NCBI GenBank assembly: GCA_022702705.1
Contig: CM040429.1
Location: 7,387,419-7,451,418 of the forward strand
From: Papilionanthe hookeriana x Papilionanthe teres
Taxonomy: Eukaryota; Streptophyta; Magnoliopsida; Asparagales; Orchidaceae
Length of the DNA: 64,000 nt
Reading direction: 5' to 3'
Of this stretch, positions 35,401-47,100 are shown piece by piece. Under the pieces are notes generated by a model that was not told the DNA's origin, did not search any database, and worked only from the letters and a program-made list of their open reading frames with translations. Both the position numbers and the translations under genes were made by a program. Within the stretch, counting starts at the first letter, position 1; each line of letters starts with the position of its first letter.

Positions 35401-38400
35401 TAAGAAGTGGAAGTATGGTAGAAAATGAGACATACTTAAAACTGAAATGTCTCAGATCAGATAATGGGGGGGGGGGGGGGTGGTGAGTACCGTGATCAAA
35501 AGTTTGAGAATTTTTGTGTTGTAGAGGAGGTCAGGCATGAGTTTACTGTCCCAAGAATACCATAGCAGAATGGTGTCGTAGAGCGCATGAACAAAACAAT
35601 CACGGAGCCTGCCAAGAGCAGAGATTTCATGCTGGCTTGCCAAAATAGTTTTAGGCTGAAACAGTTAACACTGCAGTTTATCTGATTAACCATAGTCCAT
35701 TAGTACCTTTGGATGAATGCTTACCTGAAGAAGCCCGTAGTGAAAAAAATGTATGTCTATCTCATTTAAGAGTTTCAATTTTTTGCATGTGTATGTTGAT
35801 GCAAGTTCCAAGAGCAAGCTTGACTCAAAATCTGTCAAATGCACTTTCATTGGATATGACTCAGTTTGGGCATAATTTCTGGGTACAAGTTTATGGGATT
35901 ATCAGAAACAAAAATTCATCAGAAGCAAAGACGTGACTTTTAACGAAAGGAAGATGAACAAGGACAAGGTCAGAACTCAGCATGAGATTTCATGATGGCT
36001 TGCCAAACCAATTTTAGGCTGAAATAGTTAACACTGCAGTTTATCTGATTAACCATAGTTCATCAGTACCTTCGGATGAATGCTTACCTAAAGAAGCCCG
36101 TAATGACAAAAAGTGTATGTCTATCTCATTAAGAGTTTCAATTTTTTGCATGTGTATGTTGATGCAAGTTCCAAGAGCAAGCTTGACTCAAAATCTGTCA
36201 AGTGCACTTTCATTGGATATGACTCAGTTTGGGTATAAGTTCTGGGTACAAGTTTATGGGATTATCAGAAACAAAAATTCATCAGAAGCAAAGATGTCAC
36301 TTTTAACGAAAGGGAGATGAACAAGGACAAGGTCAGAACTCAGGACATTCCGTCAGTTGCTTCTGAAGGATCAAGATATGTGGGGATAAAAGATACTGAT
36401 GATCAGGAAGATAGAGAAATAAGTAGTGCTCAATAGAAGGAGCGTTGGAAGTTCCTAAAGTCACCTCCTATAAAAGTCAGAAGATCCAACAGAGTGACAC
36501 AACATGTACACAAGTAATCTCCTTCTTTACACTAATGGTTACTAACTGATAGCGGTGAACCAGAGTGCTTTGAGGAAGTCACTCAAGTTTAAGATTCAAG
36601 GGAGTGAGAGCTCTCCATAGATAAAAAAATATAATCTTTGTAGTCAAAACAAACTTGAGATTTGACGTTACTACCAAATGACAAAAGAGCATTGTACAAC
36701 AAGTGAGACTACAGGTTGAAAGAGGAGTCAGATGGTAGCAAACACTACAAGGCAAGGCTTGTTGTGACGGGTTTTGAACAGAAGAATTGAGTGGATTACA
36801 CAGAAATCTTATTTCCAGTAGTGAAGATGACTGTTGTCAGGGTTGTGCTGAGTATGATAGCAATGAAAGATCTACATCCGGAGCAAATGGATTTAAAAAC
36901 AGCTTTTCTACATAGAAATCTAGAGGAGCTCTACATGGTGCAACCACAAGGTTATAAGGTTCCAGACAAAGAAGGTTTGGTTTACAAATCGAAGAAGGGC
37001 CTCTATGGCTTGAAGCAGGCTCCGCAGGCCCTAAGACAGTGGTACAAGAGGTTTGACAGGTTCATGTCAGACAATGGGTACATAAAGTGCTAGACAGACC
37101 ACTATTGCTTCATCAAACACGTTAGTAACTATTATATTATGCTTCTTTTGTATGCAGATTACATGTTGAATGCAAGGGTAAATATAGAGAAAATCGGGGA
37201 CATGAAGAAACAATTATGAGTTCGAGATGAAGGATTTAGATCCAACCAAGAAGATTTTCATGATGAGAATCAACAGGGACAGGAGTGTTGGAACACCGAA
37301 GTTACCTCAGGCAGAGTATGTTGAGAAAATCCTACAGAGGTTCAACATGAGTGAGGTGAAACTAGTTAGCACTCCTTTAAGTAGTCACTTCAAACTATAT
37401 AAGGAGCTATCGCCTAACATTGAAGCAAAACAAAACACAGATGAAGAGAACTTCGTATGCTCCAGCAGTTGGAAGTTTGATTTTTAGATGATTTGTACCA
37501 GACCAGATATTGCATATGCAGTTAGAGTGGTCAGCAGGTACATGGGTAATCCAGACATGCATCATTGGGAGGCAGTAAAATGGATTCTTGGGTTTTTGAG
37601 GGGAACAATCAACATAACACGTTACTATGGAAGTGCAGGGATAATTCTACAGAGTTTTGTAGATTAAGATCTGGCAGGAGATGTGGACAATATAAGTACA
37701 ATGGGATATATCTTCAAATTGGGCAGCACAACCGTGAGTTTGGTATCCAGGTTATAGAAGATTGTTGTACTTTTAACTAAAGAGTCCGGATATGGTGCTA
37801 TTAATTATATGCTAGCAAGGAGACGATATGCCTACAGAGATTCATGAAACAATTGGGTAAGGGGAAGGGGATTGGAAGACTACAGTAACAATATGAGTGT
37901 GATTCATTTTGCTAAGAACGCCGATTTTCATACCATATCAAGCTCGGGTATCATTTCACTCGATCTCTTATGGAAGATGGATAATTACTTCAAGAAAAGA
38001 TACATACAACTGAAAATCGTGTGGATATGCTGACGATGGTGGTGATTATTGAGAAATTGAAGCTATGCTTAGCTTCAGTTAAGTTTCATGAAGATTGAGA
38101 TTAGAGGTGACCACACCACGGTATGTGACCATAGTATGTTACTATATAGGTGATTCAGATGGAGGTACAGGTACAGGACTGGTGTTGGGTACTATAGTCT
38201 CCAGGTGGGAGATTCTTAGGCTCTGAAGCCTAAGTCGATATGCACTATGCAATTCCATTCCCAAGTGTCTGATTCTGTTTGTTTCTCTTGAAAGATCACC
38301 TGAGAAATATCCAAAGAAACAATGCATTTTAACTGGAGAATAATAACACAAATGGATAAAAAGTTTACTGGAAGGAAGGAACATGCAAAAACATTAGAAA

Positions 38401-41117
38401 AAGTCATATGATTGGTACATCTTACTGCATTCTTAACAACTACAGGCAGCGATGTACCATCAACAATCTGTATACCCTCTGCTACTGCTAGATATGCATA
38501 TGAAGAGCTGTCCCGAAGTACCTGTCACGTGACCAGAAGCACCAGAATCTATGATCTATTTTGATGATCCCGTGGTAGATATAGAAGCAAGAGTAAGTGT
38601 GTCACCAGTACTTTTGTTGAAGTGAACATAAGTGGCAATGTTACCCCTTGATGTTGATGGAATTGAGACATCCTCAACTCAGTCTCCCGTTGCTTTCGAC
38701 TTTCTCTTCAACAGCTTCAGACACTCATGATCCTCACTAGTAAAGATCACACCCGTCTCTCCCTCATCCTCTGTTACCATCAGATTTGCCCGATAGCCCC
38801 CTCTTCCAACTTTTCAACCCCCACGACCATGACCACGACCACGACCTCAACCTCCACCTTATCAATGTCAATCTGCCTCTCCTTCCTCAGGTGGCTTAGG
38901 ACAGGCCCTGGTCAGGTAACGAACTTCATAACAATTGTAGCACTTGCGAGTCTCCCCCTGGACACCTAGCATACCTGGGCTTGCAGCAGCCAATGTTGAT
39001 CATGAACCCGAAAAACCACTTGGCTAAGAGTGTAGCCTCAAACAACTCTTCTCCTATATCATCGCAGCAATGGCCTCATCTAGTGTAGGAATTATCGCTT
39101 GAGCTAGGAGGACAGATCTTCTCTGATCAAAGGTGGATTCGAATGAGCCAGAAACTACATAGTCATCATCTATGTAAAGATCTCTCCTTTCTTGCGCTCG
39201 AGATCGCTATAGCTTTGACATCGGTGAGAAGTATTCAAGATTTGCCTACAACCTCTCCAAATCTACGGAATATTCTTGAATTGATTTCTCACCATGTACC
39301 ATAGCTTTTATCTCGTGTTGAATCCAGAGTACCCTTATGTGGTTCTCAGTTCCAATATAAATACACTTCAGCTTTGCCCAAATGTCCCTCATCTTTTGAA
39401 TGCCATCGACTGAGGACACAATTGACAAAACCAATGAGTTGAGCATCGAAGTATAAACTAAGGCGTGAGTGATCCTCCACTTATCCCTCTTAATACTGTC
39501 ACTTTTTGGTTCGTGCTCACTCGAGTATCCCTCTAGTCTACTCCCTACTAGAGCTGCCTCAATTCGACGTAAACAACTTAGATAAGTGGTCGGTCCATCA
39601 AGCTTCAGATCCGCGGGAGGAAAATCTAGCTTCACCTGCGGTAAATCATGTGTTGTAGTCGCGGTTCTTGTCGAGGCACTAGCTCCCTATATGAGCCCTA
39701 CCAAGACCTGCAGGACCTCGAGATCAATCCTTTACTCCCCACACTATCTCCATCTCCCGTCATCTTCAATCACCCGGACTCCCTTCTAGGTCATACACAC
39801 CACAAACAATTAGCTTCCTTCTTTAGGCCTAATTTTGATATTTCCCATCATGAAGATTGGGATCCTCTTCGTATGATTCTCCTTCTCGAGATCCGTGAGG
39901 TATCCCCCCCCCCCAACAAAGAGCCCATTTCAATTAGCGGACAAAATCTCTTCGTCGACGATCGAACAACGAGAGGTGCGGAGGCAGCGGTCTAGAAAGG
40001 AGGTTGCAACGATTGCCTAGACAGACAGTGGCAACAACCTAGACAGACGGCAGCGGCCTAGAGCGGTGGGATAGTCTCCTACACAGGACGCGAGGCGCAT
40101 TGTTGCCTGGAGCGTCGGGTGCGTCTTCCACACGGGATGCGGATGCGTCACGTCGCTAGTGTGCCTCCCGCACATGATGCGAGTAGAAGAGAAATGATGC
40201 GGGTAGAAGAGAGAAAGGTATAGACGGCTAGAGTTTGGCTCTAATATCAAATTGAAAAAAAAAAAAAAACCAAAAAACTCTATTTCATTCAGCATATGTG
40301 TTTAAATAGGGTTAGAATGATTAACAAATAAACCAAATAAAACACTCTTATTACACATAACTCTCAACATAACTAATAGCCTAATAAGGTAAAATAATGC
40401 CCTAATGAGGGCACCCAACCCATAAGGGCTAGGGATGCTGAACTGGTCCATCAATCAGACCGCTACTTTTGGTAGCAGGACCAATCCCACACGTATTCCC
40501 GGAAGCAAATCACCGCATTAGTTAGACTAAGAAAAGAAGACAAACAAAATGGAGAAATCTTTACTCCGATTGGTCAGCAGTGCTTATGTCAATCTGGGAT
40601 ACCAAAAAAAGATGGGATTTGACAGTTAAACTTTAACGAATCTGAGAACCCTAACTAATACCATTCGTTATGCTTTCTGTTACAAAGAAACTTTAACGAA
40701 TCTGAGAACCCTAACTAATACCATTCGTTATGCTTTCTGTTACAAAGAAAAAGAAGACAAACAATAGGTAGAAATCTTTACTCTGATTGGTCACCAACGC
40801 TTTCAAGGCTAGCCCATGGAACACGTGTCATTGCAACCATTTCAGCATCAAACTTAGTTTCAATACCATGTACTAATGTCAACAAAGCTTTTGTTATAAC
40901 TGCTGAATACTCATCCTGCAGAGAACGCAATCATTGATGAATATGACTAAATGCTATGGGATAGTCTAACTTGATTGATTGGGAAAAAATAAACACCTGA
41001 ACTTCAGACATGTCCACCTTGTCTGCATATTGAGATTCAATGAGCTTCGAGACATTTTCTGCAAGCTCGCCGGACTGTATTTCACGAAGAGACCATATTT
41101 ACTCTAACATGTCAAGG

Positions 41118-41155
<38 letters not shown>

Positions 41156-44100
41156 GTGTCAAAGTTTGTCCCAGCACGCCAACCCAACCTAAAATCAACT
41201 CAAAAAATTCGGGTTCAAGTTGACATGGATAATTTTTGGGTGGTTTGGATTAAGAATCCTAACCTGCTTAATATTTGGAGTCGGGATCGCGTTGATCTAT
41301 CAACCCGAAACTAAGCCAACAACACAAAATCAACCTGTCAACCCAAAATTGACTCGAAATCATTTTAGAATAGCTGTTATGCCTTATGTTAAATATGTTA
41401 TACATGTCGAGTGCGGGACAATATGTTGAAGGTGGATCGGGTTAGAGTTAGATTTTCTAATTTGGTTAAAATTCGGGTTGGGTTTAGGTCAAACAGTTTT
41501 GAATTGGAAAAAATTCGGGTCACACCTAAACCCGACTCACAAACCCGATTTGACACCCTTATATATAGGCATGTATGCATATGCATATATGCACACACAT
41601 TGCTGCTGGTAACAATCATTGCAGTGCCCTTGAATTTCTTAGAATTGATTAGTCTCAGAATTTTTGGCCGACTTACCGTCTTGTGGCAGTACTCTGCTGT
41701 ATTAACTATATAGCATATCATTCTCTCATCTCTGTCTGACATCTGAAGATACAACAAAGTTATAGGAGCTCAGTGCAAAAGTGTATTAAAAGCACAAATT
41801 AGCAAGTAAAATTGAACAGAGCTAATGGAAAGAATTTGTAAGAAAACCTTTATCTGCACATCCATGCCAGTAGCAGCTGCAACAATACCAATACCACCTT
41901 TGGGTAGTTTAGCATATAATTTTGTTGCATATGCTTTGAGAATTTTTCGGAATACCTGATTACAGAGGACAAATGCAAGTTAAAATCATAAATAATATAT
42001 ATATATTAAAAAAAGAGCCCTAGGGCTTATTTCATTGAATAAATAGGGGTACAAACAAATATTATGAAAGGGCCGAACCCATAAGAAACAAAAAGCTCAA
42101 CTCAAAAAGTAAATAAAGCTCAAACAGAGCGATACAATAAATAGAACAAAAGAGAGACAAGCAACTAAAGAGGACGAGGTCGCCAAGGCTTCCCTCTGCC
42201 TTTGGTTTTTGTAGCACATCTAAAAATTAAACTCTGAAGTGATTCTCCATTGTCAGGGGAGACCAAAATATCATACATTAACTTGCCAAGGTGGATAGTA
42301 CTTACCAAAACTCTGAAGTGATTCTCCATTGACTACTCAACTTGATGGTTTCATCGATTGTCTCATCAGTAGATGGCATTCAGAAGTTGAGGGACATTTG
42401 GGCAAAGTTGACGAGAATCTATGTTGGGGCTGAGAACGATATTCAACATGAAATAGAGGCAGTGGTACAGGGTGATAAATCGATTCAAGAGACCTCCATA
42501 GATTTGGAGCGGCTATGGGTAGATCTTGATCACTTCTCACCGATGTCAAGCTTTGGTGATTCAGGGTGCAAGAATGGGGAGATCTTTGCACAGATGAGGA
42601 TAATGCAATATCTGGCTTATGTGAACTTGGCCTTTGACCAGAGGAGATCAATCCCTCATAGCCCATGTGAAGATCCCGTCACTAGATGAGGCCATTACTG
42701 CGATGATATAGGAGGAGAGTCGCATGAGGCTACACTCTGATCCGAGTGAACTTCCACTATATGATCAACTTTGGCTGTCTCGAGCTCAAGTATGACAGAC
42801 GTCCAGGAAGAGACTCGCAAGTATTACAACTGTGGTGGAGTAGGCCATCTGAGAATGGTTTGTCCTAGGCCACCAAAGAAAAGAGAGTTGGCTAGGTGTG
42901 GATAGTTTGGAGGCCGTCTTCGTGGCCAGGTGTTCGAAGAGGTGAAAAAGGGGGCAAGCAGGAAAATTTGATGGTAGCAGCGGACGAGGGAGAGACAGAT
43001 GTGGTCTTTACCGTTGAGGATCGTGAGTTTCTAGAGATATTAAAGAGAAAGTAGAAAGCAGCATGTGATGGAGCTGAGGATGCATTCACCTCGTCATCAT
43101 CAAGAGGTAACTTTGCTACTTATGCTCACTCTGACAAAAGTACTTGTGATACACATGCTCTTGCAACTATTTCTATAACAAGATCAACAGAATTGATAAC
43201 TGATTCTGGTCCATCTCGACATGTGATGGGTACCGTTATAGAGTTCTCTTCTTATACTCACCTAGAAGTTCCAAAGAACATCCAAACTATTGATAGTACA
43301 ACACAATATGTCGTTAATAAGTGTACAATTACGTATACAATTTCTATAATTTTGTCCAATGTTTTACATGTTTCTTTTTTCCAGTGAACATTTTATCCAT
43401 TAATGTCATTATTTTCCAAATAAAATGTATACTTTATTTGATATTCATATGGAGACCTTTCAAGAGAGGGACGGGTCAAACACTTGGGAGTGGAACATGA
43501 CAGAGTAGACTTTGGTACTTAGATAGAGAAATGATGGACTCAACGTTAACATCCATGATAGAGAGTGTTAGAGCAGTAGGATCTGGGAAAAGTGTGAAGT
43601 ATATGTTGTTGCTACATCACAGAAGCATTAGACAATCTTGTTTTAATTTATTGAGTCGACGTATCCGTCTTTGTATGAAAAGACAATAAACAAAAACTTG
43701 CATGTGATGCTTGTGAGTTTGACAAGCTTACTGGGAGCTCTTATATCAATTATGGAAATAGATGTTCATGTATTTTTGATTTAAAACATTCTGATATTTG
43801 GGGATCTTGTTCTACAAGTTTAATGAATGACTATCAATAATTTGTGACTTTTATTGGTTTTTTTTCTCCTGTTACTTTGTTATATTTGATGAAAAATAAA
43901 AGTGATGTTTTTTATCGCTTTAAAGATTTCCACGAGACAATCCAGACTCAATATGATACAATAGTGAAGGTATTGATACCTAATAATGAGACAGTGTATA
44001 CCAATAAACCGTCTGTGAAATACTTATCAGCCCAAATGATACAACATCAAACCATATTTTCATACACACTAGCCTGAAACAAAACTGCAATGAGGAAGAA

Positions 44101-47100
44101 TAGACACCTTCTGCAGGTAGTTCGAAGCATGATGATTACGATGAATGTCTGGGGGCAAGCAATTTTGACGACTACTCAATTGCTCAGCAAAACACCTTGG
44201 AGTGTGATGGATTAAAAGTTTCCTAGTCAGATGGTCAAAATTACTGTAAATGTGTCACTCGCCCCTAACCAATACTTTCCTGTCGACACAACAGTTAATG
44301 ATGTAAATTTCATAATTGTCTGAGGTGGTAGGGCTCATACTCACCCCTAGCCAATAATCTCCAGTATGCATAATGATTAGTGATCTAAATTTCACAATTA
44401 TCTGAGGTGGTCGGAAAATATCTACGTGCGCGTGTACATTGACACCCCCAACTAGCACCGGGTGGGGGATGAACTCCTCTTAACTTGCCCATACAATTAT
44501 TTATGTATACTATTTTTATTTCATTATTCATAGCACACATTATTTTGTTATGTGACACTTTGCATTTATCTACTAATGAATAAAAGCATGCTCATTAGAA
44601 TCTAAAGGGCGTGCAATAATTTAATAATTTCATAGAAAAATCAATATGCAATTGTCCATACAAAACTATTAGCACTTCTAACCTAATAATTTGAAAATGA
44701 AAGTAAAGCATAAATATAAAGAATTAAATAAAAGAATACATTCAAGAAATAAGAGATATTACGATAATGTAGAAACATACTACTCACCTTAATCTTTTTT
44801 AGGGTTCTTGCAACTTCTTAATCTTTTGTTTTCTCTTCTATAAATTCTTTAGTTATTTTTCCCTCGGCCAATTGTTCCAATTGAAAACCCAAATTTTTTT
44901 AATTAATATTATCATATAGTTTTATTTAATCAACATAAATTAAATCCTCCTATTGCAAAGCCAATAATTCCTCTTTTACTTCTAACATTAAAAAATAAAA
45001 TACTAATTAATACTTTTAATTAAATACTTAAAATCTCAAATTGAAAAAATTAACTTTTAAACTTTTACCTCATTTGTCCCGCTTCTATTGCATAATCCGA
45101 CCTCAATCTCCTTTGATTTTAAATTTGATTGCTTGTCTATTTTATTCACTATTTTGATTCATAAACTCAATTATTAATCTAATAATATTAATTAAAGACA
45201 ATAAATAATATAAATAAAACATCAAACCCCTCTAAACTATTACCTTTATCTCCTCAGTTCAGTTCAAAACAATCCTTCTTGTAAGCAAGTGCAAAAGCTC
45301 ACACAGCCTCATTCATGAAACTCCTTTGTTTGCCTCCCTCCCCTTTGGCTTCCTCTTCCTTCGTGCTCGATCAACTCTGAGTTGCACACTAGCCTTCCTC
45401 CCTCTCCTTATTTCATTTCTTCTGATCACGCACATGAATCACATGAAAGGCCATTCCTATCTTCTTCCCATCGCAAGCACCAACACCATACATCTAGGGT
45501 TCGCACGACTCCTCTTCTTCTTTTCCTTCATGTGCAGGCAGTACTCCTGCAAGCAGCAATCTCCTATCCAACGTGAGACACATGTGCGTTCATCCTTGCT
45601 CGTCTCCCGCACCAAAACACCCGTAATGACGTCGACACTTCAAGCAGGCAGCCCCGCACCTCTTCTCCTTCCTCCAAGCTAACATCGCAGTAGTGATGGC
45701 ACCTCGTCTCCACTTCCTACACACAAGTGAAGCAAATTGCCCTTCAATGCTCTAATTAGACACTCGCTTCTCCTTCTCATGCTCTATTTCTCTGATTCCC
45801 GACTCACATAAGACATTCGACTTCTAAGATTAGAACTATATCATCAGTTTTGGTCAAACAACCACTGCCCTTCGAATTTTATTATTATTTTATTCATTCA
45901 TTCATTCATTTATTTATTTAGTTGTTTTTTTCACAATTACTACATTGGTAGCTTCATGTGATTTCATAAACTTAAAGGACGAGCCTAGTGGATGTATTTC
46001 CCCTTAGTATCATACTATATAAACCATCCATTAAAAACCTATTTAGCATGCTTAACTGAAGACCAAATAATTGTACATGTTAAAAAATAATGCGGCACCT
46101 AGCTACAGTCACATGTGAAAATAATAATCAAAGTTTAATCATAAATTTGAGATGTCAAATAAGAAGAAATCTTGAGAAAGTATATTTGAGTTAAGTTGGC
46201 AACATTTTCAGTTTTAAAAATGTTAAAGACCGGCAAGAGTTAACATGCTATAAAAAAATAAGTATTCAGTTATTAAAGAGAATAAAAAAAGTTAAAACGA
46301 AAAACTTAATCCTAAACTAATAGAATTTTTAGCTTTTGCCAACAATCACTGCAGATCACTACCTAAGAAAAATGTCTCCATACTTTCAAGAATAGTTCTA
46401 CAATGAGTGGTCATGTTTTAATAATTATATGGTTGTAATATAATTATGGGAACTTTTAATGTGATGTTAAAGATTTGAGTGGTATGCATGTAAATATGAA
46501 TGTTTAGGAGTTAGATATGTAAATATATAAGAATTGTGTGGTATGTATGTAAATGACCCTATAGTTATTGCAGAAAAGTTTAACCAAGTTTTAGCAAAGC
46601 AGAATCGATAATAAAGCAATGGCAAAGCTAGAGCACAATCAACATCTACTAAGGTATTACCTCGAACAAGTTAAACAGTGTTTGATTCTTGGTCAATGCA
46701 CTGCACCGCTTTAAGCTTCTCCGTATTATTAAGAATACCTGCATACATAGTATATAAAAACGAACCTCTATAATACATGAATAAATGATGCATGTTCAAT
46801 TTTCAAGTCAAAGAGAATCAGAGTCAAATATGTGAATGTTTATGATGGAGGTGGAAGAGGGAGAAACTGTGTACACAACTTAGAGGAAGCCGAGTGCATT
46901 TCAAAATAGCATTCAATTGACCACCTAAAATAGTTTATATTTATCAAATAATAATCAAATACAAATCACTGGACACTATTTATTAAAATAGGGTTAAAAA
47001 ACGTCAAATATTTTGATTTCAATTCCAATCCTACCTTATACAAAATATTCAAATTCAAACTTAATTTTATCCAAAAGGATGGATAAAATTCAAAAATAAA

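Larger units (their letters stand above)
33050..38220 (+). mobile_element. Ty1/copia retrotransposon E nested in D
   Basis: Plus strand. A 5' LTR-like stretch ends before the primer-binding site TGGTATCAGAGTGG (33852). Then gag KFNVTNFTFWKMQVKDLMYQ and KLYLPL (33910-34000), NMMAVEDNSVAEHLNNFNT (34195-34250), SWDGLLTTESNSS (34330); protease and pre-integrase relics (34700-35250); integrase with a duplicated block (35621-36343); RT VDYTEI..PVVK and QMDLKTAFLHRNLEELYMVQ (36790-36940), GLYGLKQAPQALRQWYKRF (37000-37060), LLLYADYML (37140-37165, one Asp of the DD pair lost); RNase H relics to about 38100. No 3' LTR was recognised: D sequence resumes right after the purine tract GGTGGGAGA near 38205. 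The left edge is approximate. Confidence 0.85.
32220..40369 (-). mobile_element. Ty1/copia retrotransposon D with exact target duplication, split by element E
   Basis: Bounded by short LTRs and an exact 5-bp duplication TAACT (32215-32219 and 40370-40374). On the minus strand, from right to left: primer-binding complement GGCTCTAATATCAA (40239-40249); gag LDGPTTYLSCLRRIEAAL and SSVDGIQKMRDIWAKL (39620-39250); protease IDSGASGHVTG (about 38560-38520); pre-integrase CIVSLDISQVIFQEK (about 38320); element E; RT start PKWKVAMREEL and GCKWIFTVK (32940-32790); RNase H WLKALLVELKENQGTQMELW and VQHGRTKHLEINGLFI (32630-32450). Most of the integrase and RT is missing. It lies in the 9.1-kb VPS53 intron. 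Confidence 0.9.

Noticed and set aside
45326..45682. 118-codon plus frame with hydrophobic N-terminus
   Set aside because: No recognisable domain; it lies in pyrimidine-rich VPS53 intron DNA.
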